64,000 nt of DNA. Source: JBCCTX01 sp965263105. Its GTDB lineage: Bacteria > Bacteroidota > Bacteroidia > J057. The stretch lies in the NCBI GenBank assembly GCA_965263105.1, contig CBDHGL010000003.1, forward strand, positions 4,092,001 to 4,156,000, in the 5' to 3' direction. Made by a program: the position numbers and the translations under genes. Below, one piece after another: positions 45,164 through 54,443 of this stretch. A model generated the notes under the pieces. The model was not told the origin of the DNA and ran no database searches. It was given only the letters and a program-made list of their open reading frames with translations. How positions within the stretch are numbered: position 1 is the first letter of the stretch; each line of letters begins with the position of its first letter.

Positions 45164-45400
45164 GGAGTTGTGAATCACACAACAAATATAATAAAAACAA
45201 GATTATGTGACAATTAATGATTTTATGTAATGATTATTGGGGCTAAGTGTCTCCCTTGTGAATCCAGATTCTCTCATTTCCCCTTCAAAAAATCTCTATG
45301 AATATTCTCCGTGTAACTCTGTAGTTAACTGTAAATGGGAAAAGGAGGCGTTGACCGACTATCAAAGAAAAAAGCGCTAGCCGGGGATACGAGAGAAGCG

Positions 45401-45607
45401 AAAAATTGAAAATGGATAATGGAAAAAGAGAAAACTCCCAGCCGGGGAGGCTAGGAGCTTAACCTTAGTAATTAGCTGCACATCGTAATACAAAGGTAGG
45501 GGAATGAGGAGATAGGCTTGTGTATTTTTGAATAAATAATGTTCAATTATTGAATTAATCTATACTTTTTAAGGCCTTGACCGGATCGAGTAGAGCGGCG
45601 CGAACGG
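45401..45607. repeat. 207-bp direct repeat, copy 2
   Basis: This copy comprises the last codons of the intact permease gene (from 45555) and its downstream flank with the hairpin RNA-like unit. See copy 1 at 43696-43902. A partial third hairpin (GGGGAT... reading TCCCCGGCTAGCGC with T6 on the minus strand) lies just beyond, at 45369-45390. Confidence 0.85.
45425..45486 (-). ncRNA. Putative small hairpin RNA or terminated leader, copy 2
   Basis: The -7 element TACCTTTG (45491-45498 on the minus strand) is followed by the same ~60-base unit. The terminal stem is CTCCTAGCC / GGCTGGGAG (45435-45457) with tail TTTTCTCTTTTT. Its position just after the permease stop means it could also act as the permease operon's terminator. 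Confidence 0.45.
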
Positions 45608-47981
45608 AATGAAAGCTGACTGTGAGGAAGGCGATGCCCAAGGCGAGGAGGGCTGTCAGGCCAAATACCCACCAAGGGAGTTCTACGCGGAAGGCGAAAT
45701 CTTCCAACCAGCGGCTCATCCCATACCAGGCAAAGGGGATGGCGATTAAAAGAGAAATCAGAACCATGCCGATAAATTGTTTGGACAAGAGGCCTACAAT
45801 ATGTGTAACCGTAGCTCCCAAGACTTTCCGAATGCCAATTTCCCGGGTTCGGTGCTTGATGGCCAGTAAGGCCATGGCAAATAAGCCTAAGCAGGAAATA
45901 AAGATGGCTAGTAGAGTGGCACTGAGAAATATGTGAGAAAGTCGCTGTTCTTCCCGATACAGCCGATCGGTATTTTCATCCAGGAAGGAAGCTTGAAAAG
46001 CCGCCTGAGGGGCGATTTCTGCCCAGGCTTTTTCTATCTCTTCCAGAGAGTTCTTAAGTCCTTCCGGTTTTACCTTGATAAATAGGTATTCCAGGGGCCA
46101 AGGTCTTTGAAGGAAAAGGGTCAACGGCTCAATGGGTTTATGGAGGGATTCGAAATGGAAATCCTGGAATACCCCGATTACCTCCTGGCCTTCTCCTTGA
46201 CCCATCAAAGGAAGGCGCAGCCCTATAGGATCTTCTACAGCTAATTCTTCGGCCATGGCCTGATTGATCAAAATAGCAGAAGCCGAATCCGTAGAAAAAG
46301 AACGGGAGAAGGCTCTTCCCTGAATGAGTTCAATGTCTAGGGTTTTGACAAAATCGTAGTCCACCTCCATTCCATGGGTGCGATAGGTTTTGCCGTCTTT
46401 AATGAAGCCAAATACGGAAGTCATCTGGGAGTCATCCAAGCCCACGCCTAAATTATCGTCGCAGGCACTTAGGCTCAAAATACGGGGGTTGGAGGCCAGT
46501 TTATCCCGCATCAAGGGAATGACCTTGGCGGATTCAACGGACTGACCAATAGGTAGACTGATGACCTGATCCTTGTTGAAGCCCAGGGGTTTATTTCTCA
46601 AATAGTCAATTTGGGTCCAGGCGATGAGGGTGCAAGCGATGAGAAGGCTGGCAATGGCAAATTGAATAACGATCAGGGTATTCCGAATACCCCCAGGGGT
46701 ATTGAGTTGGACTTTGCCTTTAAAAATATCGGGCATGTTGATACGGGATAGCCACCAGGCGGGATAGGCTCCAGCAAGGAAGGTTAAGCCGAATAAGCCT
46801 CCAGCTATTCCTCCCCATAACCAGGGATCTTGAAACTGACCTAGGTGGATGTTTCGCCTAAATAGGGAGTTATAGGAAGGAATAAGGTCATAAAAGATGA
46901 TTGCGCCAATTACAATAGAAACTATCCCTAGCAACAAGGCTTCTCCCCAAAATTGAGCTATCAGGAGTTTGCGGTGAGCTCCCAGTACCTTTCTTACCCC
47001 TGCCTCCTTGGCCCGGGATAAGTAGCGCGCTATGGTCAGGTTGACAAAGTTAAAGGCTGCTACCAGAACGAGAAAGGCCGCTAACAATAGCAACAAATTG
47101 GGATAACTGAATTGAGCTCGCTTAGCATCGGTAGCAAGAAGGGTATTTTCATGAACATCTTCTAAAGGTTGCAATTTGAGCTTAATGGGTTGCTCTCCGC
47201 TGGGCACAGTTACCCCCTCATTCTCCAACTGTTTGATGTCTCCCTCTAGGTGATGCGCCACAAAGGGTTTTAATTTTTCTTCAAAATCCTTCTGGCTTAC
47301 CCCCTCTTTCAACTGCACATATACATCGTGGTATTGGTCATTCCAGGTCTCCAAATGTTCTTTGTAGCCTGCCTGTGCCTCAAAGCGTATCAAGACATCG
47401 AAGGTGAGGGAAGAGTTTTTGGGGTTATCCTCACAAATTCCATTCACCATGAACTCTTGGTAGTTACTTCCATCAAAAACCCCAAGTGTTTTGCCCATCG
47501 GATCTGTTTCTCCAAAAATGCGTTTAGCCGTTTTTTCCGTCAGGACAATATGGTTTAGCCCTGAAAGGACTTCTTCTTTTGATCCCCTAAGGAGGGGAAA
47601 GGTAAACAGTTGAAAGAACTCTTGATCAACGGCTCTTACCATGAGGTCGAATTGATCCTTTTCCCATTCGATGATAGAGGAATGGTCTACATGGCGCACC
47701 GAGTACTCTATATCGGGTAGTTCAGCATCCAGAGCTGGTTTTAGGGGGGCAGGCATGGCAGTTCCTTTTTCTAATTTATCCAAACGCTGCACTTCCTTGT
47801 AGACCCTGAAGATTCGGTCTTCATTCTGGTGAAAGGAGTCAAAGGAAAATTCAAAAAAGGCCGTCAATATCAACAACAAGCTAATCCCAAAGGCAAGGCC
47901 TAATCCCAGGATATTGACCAGGGATATCCCTTTGTGTTTCCAGAGATTTCGCAGCGCCGTTTTTAAATAGTTTCGAAGCAT
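45555..47981 (-). CDS. FtsX/MacB-type ABC permease (module 2, second permease)
   Basis: The protein has 808 residues. Segment 1 is ISLVNILGLGLAFGISLLLILTAFF. The middle block starts LSRAKEAGVRKVLGAHRKLL and the C-terminal block is AIKHRTREIGIRKVLGATVTHIV, ending VRAALLDPVKALKSID. It differs from the other permeases in having a Lys/Arg-poor first FtsX signature (KEAGVRKVLGA). It is the last gene of the HlyD-ATPase-permease-permease operon, 75 bp after the previous gene. Its 3' end is duplicated at 43.85 kb. Confidence 0.88.
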   Translation of the reverse strand: MLRNYLKTALRNLWKHKGISLVNILGLGLAFGISLLLILTAFFEFSFDSFHQNEDRIFRVYKEVQRLDKLEKGTAMPAPLKPALDAELPDIEYSVRHVDHSSIIEWEKDQFDLMVRAVDQEFFQLFTFPLLRGSKEEVLSGLNHIVLTEKTAKRIFGETDPMGKTLGVFDGSNYQEFMVNGICEDNPKNSSLTFDVLIRFEAQAGYKEHLETWNDQYHDVYVQLKEGVSQKDFEEKLKPFVAHHLEGDIKQLENEGVTVPSGEQPIKLKLQPLEDVHENTLLATDAKRAQFSYPNLLLLLAAFLVLVAAFNFVNLTIARYLSRAKEAGVRKVLGAHRKLLIAQFWGEALLLGIVSIVIGAIIFYDLIPSYNSLFRRNIHLGQFQDPWLWGGIAGGLFGLTFLAGAYPAWWLSRINMPDIFKGKVQLNTPGGIRNTLIVIQFAIASLLIACTLIAWTQIDYLRNKPLGFNKDQVISLPIGQSVESAKVIPLMRDKLASNPRILSLSACDDNLGVGLDDSQMTSVFGFIKDGKTYRTHGMEVDYDFVKTLDIELIQGRAFSRSFSTDSASAILINQAMAEELAVEDPIGLRLPLMGQGEGQEVIGVFQDFHFESLHKPIEPLTLFLQRPWPLEYLFIKVKPEGLKNSLEEIEKAWAEIAPQAAFQASFLDENTDRLYREEQRLSHIFLSATLLAIFISCLGLFAMALLAIKHRTREIGIRKVLGATVTHIVGLLSKQFIGMVLISLLIAIPFAWYGMSRWLEDFAFRVELPWWVFGLTALLALGIAFLTVSFHSVRAALLDPVKALKSID

Positions 47982-48056
47982 GGTTCCAGGTAAATGTGAT
48001 AGAGGTTTGCGAGTAGTATGTAGCGTCCCTAGTGTGAGTAGGTGTAGGTTGTATTG

Positions 48057-50495
48057 TTAATCATCCTTCAAGGCAAAGATGGGATTGGCCATGGCTGCTC
48101 GTATAGATTGAAAGGAAACGGTTAGCAAGGAAATAAAGAGAGCGATGAATCCTGCCAGGATAAAGGTAAAGACAGATATTTCGGTCCGATATTCAAATCC
48201 CTGGAGCCACTGGTTCATGGCATACCAGGAGATGGGAATAGCAATTATGAGCGATATGATTACGAGTTTAAGGAAATTGCTAGATAAGAGGGAAACAATA
48301 TCCGATACTTTTGCTCCCAGGACTTTTCGAATTCCGATTTCTTTGTTTCGTTGTTCTGCCATGAAGGAGGCTAGGGCAAAAAGGCCCAGGCAGGCAACGA
48401 ATATGGCCAGAAAGGCAAAGGCCGTGAAAATTTTACCAAGTTTTTGCTCGGACTCATACATGGCCATGAAATTCTCATCCATGAATTCGTAGTCTAGGGG
48501 TTGACCTGGGGCAAAGGTATTCCATTGCTCTTCGATATATGTCAGACTCTGGGCGATATTATTACTTTGTAAGCGTAGCTGTACACTGCCAATAGCGCTA
48601 CCAATAAATAGTCCTAAGGGAGCGATGCCTTCCCTAAGAGACTGATAGTGAAAGTCCTTCACCAAGCCGATAATGGTATAGTCGCCCAGGACTTCTTCTC
48701 CTTCTTCATTTAAATCTTCGAAGGTAGTGATCTGTTGACCTATGGGGTTTTCAAATCCCCAACTGGCCAGTGCTGCCTCGTTGAGGATAACTGCTTGAGA
48801 ATCTGTTGGGTGGTCGAGGGAGAAGTCCCTCCCTTCGATGACCTCTAATTCCAGGGTAGAAATATAGTCGAAATCCACCCGCCAGTTATTCATAATGATA
48901 CTGCGCTCCTGGGTTCTTTCTCCCTTGGGCCAGAATACGGTATTGTTGGTATTGGAAGGCTGAACAGGCATGAAGCTCGATACTGTCACATGAGAGATAT
49001 GGGGGCTATTGAGTAGCTCTTTTTTGAAGGGGATAATCTGATCTTCCAAGGTATAAGTGTTGCGAAGGATCAGGACTTGTTCTTTGTTGAATCCCAGTTT
49101 CTTATTTTGGATAAAGTTCAATTGTTTTTGCACTACCAAGGTACAGATGACCAGAACAATAGAGGCTAGGAATTGAAAAACGACAAGTCCACTTCTCAAC
49201 TGCCCACTTTTGGCTCCTCTACTCAGGTTACCTTTCAAGATTTGAATAGGCCGGAAGCCCGATAGGTAGAATGATGGATATATACCTGCCAAGGTCCCTA
49301 TGAGTATCGCAAGGAGCACCAATGTGGGAAGGAATAGGGGATGAGACCAGGGGATAGAAAGTTGTTTGCTCGCCAGCTCATTAAAGAATGGGAGAGCGAA
49401 AGCCACTAAAATCAGGGCAAAGATAAACCCCACCACGCCAATCAAAATGGATTCTACCAAGAATTGATTGACCAGGTTTTTTCGTAAAGCACCCATCACT
49501 TTTCTTACCCCAACCTCACGGGCTCTATTAGCTGATTTGGCTGTAGAGAGGTTCATAAAGTTAATACAGGCAATCAGTAGAATGAATAGGGCTATGAGGG
49601 AGAAAATATAGACGTATTTGATATCGCTTGTCTTTCCTAACTCGTATTGAACATCGGAGTGGAGGTAGACGTCTGTAAGGGGTTGAACAAAATAGCCCAA
49701 ACGGTTTCCCGAATTTTTCCATTCGTCTATATTGATTCCCAGAAATTGCTGGACCTGTGGACCGGCATATTTTTCTAGCATGGCGGGGAACTTAGCTTCT
49801 AAGGCTTGGGGGTCCGCTCCCTGTCTAAGGAGGACATAGGTATGGAAATTATGGGAAAGCCAAATAGTTTGTTTGGCTTCGTCCCGACTCTCCATAGATA
49901 AAAATACGTCAAATTCGAAATGCGAACTTTGGGGTAAATCTTCGATAACAGCAACGACTTCGTAGGTATCCTCATTATCTAATATTAAGGTTTTCCCCAA
50001 GGCTGACTCTCCGGGAAAATACCTGTCTGCACGACTCTTTGTTAGAACCAGCGTGTTGGGTTCTGACAAGCCTTCTGTGGGATTTCCTTCCAATACATCA
50101 AATGAAAATATCTCAAAAACCTCTTTATCGGCGAAAATAACCTTTGTCTCTTCGATATTATCGTCAGCCGCCTGGGCTTTTACCAGGTAATTTCCCGAAC
50201 CCCGAAACCTGGCTGCAAGCTCCACTTCTGGATAGTCTTGCATCAAGGTGGGAGCTAGCGGAGCGGGCATAACAGCCATATTGCCATCCATGTCCCCAAA
50301 CTTCATGTCTACATATAGCCGGTAAATCCTATCAGAGTGGGTATGATGCCGGTCGTAACTCAATTCGTCTAGAACGAATAGGACGATCATCAGGCAACAA
50401 GCAATTCCTACAGCTAAACCCCCAATATTGATGAGGGTATATAGCTTTTGTTTCCGAAGGGTTCGGATAGCTGTCTTGAGATAGTTTTGAAACAT
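48057..50495 (-). CDS. FtsX/MacB-type ABC permease (module 2, first permease)
   Basis: The protein has 812 residues. Segment 1 is LYTLINIGGLAVGIACCLMIVLFVL; the FtsX signatures are ANRAREVGVRKVMGALRKNL (centre) and EQRNKEIGIRKVLGAKVSDIV (C-terminal), with about eight membrane segments and two periplasmic MacB-core domains. It lies 103 bp downstream of the ABC ATPase gene and 75 bp upstream of the second permease. With HlyD and ATPase genes in front, it probably forms a tripartite MacAB-like exporter or a lipoprotein/peptide-handling complex in the inner membrane. Confidence 0.9.
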   Translation of the reverse strand: MFQNYLKTAIRTLRKQKLYTLINIGGLAVGIACCLMIVLFVLDELSYDRHHTHSDRIYRLYVDMKFGDMDGNMAVMPAPLAPTLMQDYPEVELAARFRGSGNYLVKAQAADDNIEETKVIFADKEVFEIFSFDVLEGNPTEGLSEPNTLVLTKSRADRYFPGESALGKTLILDNEDTYEVVAVIEDLPQSSHFEFDVFLSMESRDEAKQTIWLSHNFHTYVLLRQGADPQALEAKFPAMLEKYAGPQVQQFLGINIDEWKNSGNRLGYFVQPLTDVYLHSDVQYELGKTSDIKYVYIFSLIALFILLIACINFMNLSTAKSANRAREVGVRKVMGALRKNLVNQFLVESILIGVVGFIFALILVAFALPFFNELASKQLSIPWSHPLFLPTLVLLAILIGTLAGIYPSFYLSGFRPIQILKGNLSRGAKSGQLRSGLVVFQFLASIVLVICTLVVQKQLNFIQNKKLGFNKEQVLILRNTYTLEDQIIPFKKELLNSPHISHVTVSSFMPVQPSNTNNTVFWPKGERTQERSIIMNNWRVDFDYISTLELEVIEGRDFSLDHPTDSQAVILNEAALASWGFENPIGQQITTFEDLNEEGEEVLGDYTIIGLVKDFHYQSLREGIAPLGLFIGSAIGSVQLRLQSNNIAQSLTYIEEQWNTFAPGQPLDYEFMDENFMAMYESEQKLGKIFTAFAFLAIFVACLGLFALASFMAEQRNKEIGIRKVLGAKVSDIVSLLSSNFLKLVIISLIIAIPISWYAMNQWLQGFEYRTEISVFTFILAGFIALFISLLTVSFQSIRAAMANPIFALKDD

Positions 50496-50598
50496 GGTTG
50501 GTTATTGGATGTTTTACATAGTCAACAGTGCCTCTTCATGAGTGATATACACGCTGAATTAAGAAGCTTATACGTCGTACGAGGGAAGAAACCAGTAC

Positions 50599-51288
50599 TT
50601 AAATCTTGAAGGTGCTGAGCTGGTTTTCAGAAACTATTTTTCCGTCTAGAAGATGTACAATCCGATGTCCAAATTCTGCATTACGCGGCGAGTGTGTAAC
50701 CATGATGATGGTTGTGCCTTGCTCATTCAGCTCGATCAAAAGTTTCATGACGTCGTCTCCGTTGGCGGTATCCAGGTTTCCTGTAGGCTCATCCGCAAGA
50801 ATGAGTTTGGGTTCGTTGACTATGGCTCTGGCTACTGCTACGCGCTGCTGCTGACCACCAGACAGTTGCTGAGGGAAGTGGTTGCGACGGTGCATCATGT
50901 TCATTTTTTCCAGTACACCTTCTACCCGGGTTTTCCGATCGCTGGATTTCATTTTGGTGTAAATGAGGGGAAGTTCTACATTTTCAAACACCGTCAATTC
51001 ATCGATCAAGTTAAAGCTCTGGAATACAAAGCCAATGTTGTGCTTCCTGAGGTTGGCCCGCTGGCGCTCAGTATATTTGGAAACTTCTTCGTCCAGGAAA
51101 AAGTATTCCCCGTCGGAAGGGCTATCGATCATTCCCAGGATATTGAGTAGGGTGGATTTACCGCAGCCAGAAGGACCCATAATGGAAATAAATTCTCCAT
51201 CTTTTACTTCGAAAGAAACTTTATTAAGAGCGGTAGTTTCGATCTCTTCTGTGCGGTAGTACTTTACCAAATCTTTTGTGTGGAGCAT
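50599..51288 (-). CDS. ABC transporter ATP-binding protein, MacB/LolD type (module 2)
   Basis: The protein has 229 residues with canonical motifs: Walker A GPSGCGKST, Q-loop FVFQSFNLIDELTV, signature LSGGQQQRVA, Walker B LILADEP, D-loop GNLDT and H-loop VTHS. It is the ATPase of the HlyD-permease operon, 16 bp after the HlyD gene. Compared with the lone ATPase at 3.7 kb it keeps the usual signature Arg and D-loop Asp. It may also serve other permeases in the window that lack an ATPase. Confidence 0.93.
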   Translation of the reverse strand: MLHTKDLVKYYRTEEIETTALNKVSFEVKDGEFISIMGPSGCGKSTLLNILGMIDSPSDGEYFFLDEEVSKYTERQRANLRKHNIGFVFQSFNLIDELTVFENVELPLIYTKMKSSDRKTRVEGVLEKMNMMHRRNHFPQQLSGGQQQRVAVARAIVNEPKLILADEPTGNLDTANGDDVMKLLIELNEQGTTIIMVTHSPRNAEFGHRIVHLLDGKIVSENQLSTFKI

Positions 51289-51304
51289 AGGAGTTAAGTT
51301 GAAA

Positions 51305-52561
51305 TTATTGTAAGATTAATATATCTATTTCGTTAAAGTTGTCATAACCAGAGGTGATTACTTTATCCCCTTCTTTCAAGCCATCCGTCACCTCGTAAAA
51401 GCGATCACTTTGTCGATTGATTCTTATATTTCGCTTGGTAGCGATTTGTTTATCTGTATCTACTACATATACCCAGTTCCCTCCAGTACTTTGGAAGAAG
51501 CCTCCTCTGGGGATCATGAGGGCTTGTTCCTCCTCGCTCAGCGCTAGTCGAATTTGGAGATTCTGCCCCCGCTTGATGCCTCCCGGAGTGCCCTCTGCCT
51601 GGAATATCATGTCTACCTCGAAGGCGCCATTTTGGAGGACTTCCGGGTAAACTTTTCGAATTTCAAGGCCGTAGGTATCCCCTGAAAAGGTAAATTGACC
51701 TTTGAGGCCAGGTTCGATTCGGGCGATGTAGTGCTCGTCTATCTGGGCCCGGACTTTATAACCTTCCATGACATCTATCTGACCGATTTGCTGGCCTTGG
51801 TTAACGGTTTCTCCCAGCTCAACCCGAATAGAAGAGAGGAGACCTGCAGTAGGTGCTTTTATAATAAAGTTTTCACGATTTCTTTGGACAGCCTGGAGGT
51901 TGTTGCGGACCATACTTAGGGAAGATTCCACCTGGTCTAACTGGACAGCTCGCATTTGTGAGTCGTTAGCAATCCGTTTTTTAGTCAATTCCCTTTGTTT
52001 GAGGCTGAGCTCATAAGGAAATTTAGTCGCCTCATAGTCATTATCGGAGATAACTCCCTCTTTGAATAACTCTTCATTTCTTCTGTGTAGCTCTCCCTGT
52101 GAGAGTATGTCAAATTCCGTACGTAAAAGTTGTTCTTGGAGGTTCAAGCCACGTTCTTCCAAGTTGATTCGTGTATTCCGCAACTGGTCAGCCTGTTCCA
52201 GGAGGTTGGTTTCAATCTGCATGTAACTCAATTCCTGGTCTGGATTGCTTAGTTTGAGGATAATGTCTCCGGGTTTGACCATTTCTCCCCCTTCCATATA
52301 GACTTCTTCAACCTGGCCGCCGGCAAGTGCCGTTACATAGCGGGTGGTTAGAGGGAGTACTTCACCATTGATGGGAATGAACTCCTGGAAAGGACCATAG
52401 GTGATGTTGGAAATGGTGAGGCGATCAGTTTCAACCCGCAACCTTGAGCTTCCCGTTGCCCGAACCATTAGCCAGATGAGAGCTAGGGCAAGGATAGGCA
52501 AAACGAATATGTAAAATATCCGTTTGGCAGGCCACTTTTTCTTTTTGATTACTCTGTCCAT
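51305..52561 (-). CDS. HlyD/MacA-family periplasmic adaptor (module 2)
   Basis: The protein has 418 residues. One N-terminal membrane anchor (RIFYIFVLPILALALIWLMV) follows a basic start. The lipoyl half is VTALAGGQVEEVYMEGGEMVKPGDIILKLSN. A long coiled-coil hairpin spans ~105-215 (LEQADQLRNTRINLEERGLNLQEQ...), and the second lipoyl half is IKAPTAGLLSSIRVELGETVNQGQQIGQI. Beta-barrel and membrane-proximal domains follow, ending DKVITSGYDNFNEIDILIL. It links an inner-membrane ABC permease to an outer-membrane channel (none encoded here). It is the first clear gene of the operon under the sigma-54-like promoter at 52.8 kb. Confidence 0.92.
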   Translation of the reverse strand: MDRVIKKKKWPAKRIFYIFVLPILALALIWLMVRATGSSRLRVETDRLTISNITYGPFQEFIPINGEVLPLTTRYVTALAGGQVEEVYMEGGEMVKPGDIILKLSNPDQELSYMQIETNLLEQADQLRNTRINLEERGLNLQEQLLRTEFDILSQGELHRRNEELFKEGVISDNDYEATKFPYELSLKQRELTKKRIANDSQMRAVQLDQVESSLSMVRNNLQAVQRNRENFIIKAPTAGLLSSIRVELGETVNQGQQIGQIDVMEGYKVRAQIDEHYIARIEPGLKGQFTFSGDTYGLEIRKVYPEVLQNGAFEVDMIFQAEGTPGGIKRGQNLQIRLALSEEEQALMIPRGGFFQSTGGNWVYVVDTDKQIATKRNIRINRQSDRFYEVTDGLKEGDKVITSGYDNFNEIDILILQ

Positions 52562-52582
52562 GGGTATTGAGCTAATGGGTAA

Positions 52583-52756
52583 TTATATGATCATCCCGCC
52601 TTTATCTATGTCCTTATGATTCCCAGGTACATAGATTAAAGATGCATCATGGGACAAAAAGGTTGCGTATCTGGGATTAATTCTTCTAAACTGTTGCTGT
52701 CTTACCTGAAAGTGAAGTTGAATTAACGATTCGATAAGTCGGATGATGTATTTCAT
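52583..52756 (-). CDS. Possible small ORF between promoter and HlyD gene
   Basis: A 57-codon frame starts at ATG 52756 (MKYIIRLIESLIQLHFQVRQ), about 24 bases after the predicted sigma-54 start site, and ends 21 bp before hlyD. The N-terminal half is amphipathic and the C-terminal half polar. I do not recognise it. It could be a small protein, a leader peptide or non-coding leader; no ribosome-binding site is visible. Confidence 0.35.
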   Translation of the reverse strand: MKYIIRLIESLIQLHFQVRQQQFRRINPRYATFLSHDASLIYVPGNHKDIDKGGMII

Positions 52757-52790
52757 GAGGGTAATTGTTTCGCGTTTCTGTATATCTATT

Positions 52791-52806
52791 GGCAAGTAGT
52801 ATGCCT
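52791..52806 (-). promoter_or_regulatory. Sigma-54 promoter candidate for the HlyD-ABC-permease operon
   Basis: Minus strand AAGGCATACTACTTGCC has the full GG-N10-GC pattern with TTGC at -12. It is the best of the three related elements. The proximal operator begins 65 bp upstream, placing the operators near -100 and -120, typical enhancer positions. Confidence 0.65.
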
Positions 52807-52870
52807 TAAATGTAACTCATTGATTTTTAGTAACTTGTGTATGATTCTTTCTTGTTTATTACCCTGGGTG

Positions 52871-52909
52871 TGTTTCAGTATGGAACAGATTGAGTTTCGA
52901 TTTGAAACA
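52871..52909. promoter_or_regulatory. Tandem 17-bp operators (putative NtrC-type enhancer), locus C
   Basis: TGTTTCAGTATGGAACA (52871-52887) and AGTTTCGATTTGAAACA (52893-52909) start 22 bp apart. They lie between the HlyD operon and the divergent NtrC-type regulator gene and match the motif at 4.75 and 40.76 kb. Confidence 0.7.
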
Positions 52910-52985
52910 CCTGGCGTATTTTCTTGTTTGTTTCCCATAAAGACTGCAACTTAATAGAAGACCTGAAACACCAATTCCACATTCA

Positions 52986-54332
52986 ATGAAGGAAAACCGC
53001 GATAAATCCCTATTGGTAGTAGACGATGATGAGGATATCCTATTGACTGCGAAGATTTTGCTGAAGCCATATTTCAAAAAGGTGTATACCGAGAGTCAAC
53101 CTCATGAGATCCTCTCTCTGTTGCAGCAAAATAAGTGTGATATGGTTTTATTGGACATGAACTTTACGGTGGGTTTTACCAGTGGAAAGGAAGGATTGAG
53201 ATGGCTTAAAAAGATTCGAAAGGAATCTTCAGATATACCCGTTCTGTTGATGACGGCTTATGGGGATGTAAAGCTGGCCGTACAGGCAATGAAAGAAGGA
53301 GCTACTGATTTTGTGCTCAAGCCTTGGGATAATGAAGCGCTTATCCAGGCCATGACAGGAGTCTTTTCAAAAAAGGTGCCTGCTACCCAAACGCTTCGCA
53401 AGGTCTCTGCCCCCCAAGAAAATCAGATGATAGGGCAAGCCCCTCGTATGCAAGAAGTATTTTCTCTTATTGAGAAGGTTGGGCCAACAGATGCGAATGT
53501 GTTGATATTGGGGGAGAATGGAACCGGGAAGGAACTGGTAGCTAAAGCCCTTCATGCATATTCTCGCCGAAACGAAGCTCCCTTCATGCAGGTAGACCTG
53601 GGAGCCATTAGCGAAACCCTCTTTGAATCGGAGCTCTTCGGCCATATGAAAGGAGCTTTTACAGATGCACGAGAAGACCGACCAGGGCGTTTTGAAATGG
53701 CTCATACGGGCACCTTGTTTTTAGATGAGGTAGGAAATTTACCTTTTCACCTCCAAGCAAAACTTTTAACTGCACTTCAAAGTAGAAAAGTTACTCGGGT
53801 TGGATCCCATCAGGCCAAGGAAGTAGATATCCGCTTACTTTGTGCGACGAATATGGAGCTATATGCTATGGTCAAAGAAAGTACCTTTAGGCAGGATCTT
53901 CTCTATCGTATTAATACCGTGGAGATCACCTTACCCCCTCTTCGGGAGCGTAAGACAGACATCCCCTTATTGCTTGACCATTTTCTGGAAATATATACAC
54001 AAAAGTACCAGAGCATGCCTTTAAAAGTATCCAAGAATCATATAGAGCGCATGCAAGCCTATCGATGGCCGGGAAATGTCCGTGAGCTCCAGCATGTCAT
54101 TGAGCGGGCCGTCATCATGGGCGATCCGGAAATCCTTATTCCTATCAATCGCGAGGACCCCTTCGAAGAAAAGTCCTCGGCAGTTCCTACCAGTGTCAAC
54201 TTGGAAGATATGGAGAAGGAGGCCATTAAGCGCGCCATTGAAAAACACAAGGGGAATATCAGCAAGGCCGCCAAAGAATTGGGCCTAGGGCGGACTACCT
54301 TGTACAGGAAATTGGAGAAGTATGGGTTGTGA
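52986..54332 (+). CDS. NtrC-family sigma-54-dependent response regulator (module 2)
   Basis: The protein has 448 residues and the same layout as the module 1 regulator. Receiver with D57 (MVLLDMNF), MTAYGD and LKPW. AAA+ domain with GENGTGKE, GAFTDA, GTLFLDEVGN and RQDLLYRINT. Fis-type helix-turn-helix NISKAAKELGLGRTTLYRKLEKYGL. The shared TSGxEGLxWLxKI insert after the phospho-Asp and the near-identical DNA-recognition helix (GR[ST]TLYRK) fit the shared operator motif. It is followed by its kinase gene after a repeat-bearing 111-bp gap and is divergent from the transporter operon. Confidence 0.93.
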   Translation: MKENRDKSLLVVDDDEDILLTAKILLKPYFKKVYTESQPHEILSLLQQNKCDMVLLDMNFTVGFTSGKEGLRWLKKIRKESSDIPVLLMTAYGDVKLAVQAMKEGATDFVLKPWDNEALIQAMTGVFSKKVPATQTLRKVSAPQENQMIGQAPRMQEVFSLIEKVGPTDANVLILGENGTGKELVAKALHAYSRRNEAPFMQVDLGAISETLFESELFGHMKGAFTDAREDRPGRFEMAHTGTLFLDEVGNLPFHLQAKLLTALQSRKVTRVGSHQAKEVDIRLLCATNMELYAMVKESTFRQDLLYRINTVEITLPPLRERKTDIPLLLDHFLEIYTQKYQSMPLKVSKNHIERMQAYRWPGNVRELQHVIERAVIMGDPEILIPINREDPFEEKSSAVPTSVNLEDMEKEAIKRAIEKHKGNISKAAKELGLGRTTLYRKLEKYGL

Positions 54333-54340
54333 GGGGGGAG

Positions 54341-54434
54341 TAGTCCGTAGTCCGTGGTCCATAGCATGTGAGGACTATCACTCGTTTTTTTTAGGTAATC
54401 TTACCTTTTTCTGTGGACCATCGACTATTTAACT
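54341..54434. repeat. Dispersed repeat copies between regulator and kinase genes
   Basis: TAGTCCGTAGTCCGTGGTCC (54341-54360) and CTGTGGACCATCGACTAT (54411-54428) lie in the short gap inside the module 2 regulator-kinase operon, ending 10 bp before the kinase start. Confidence 0.7.
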
Positions 54435-54443
54435 AATTTCATT

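Noticed and set aside
51710..51730. GGTTCGATTC, resembling a tRNA T-arm
   Set aside because: It lies inside the HlyD gene and no acceptor or anticodon arms can be found around it.
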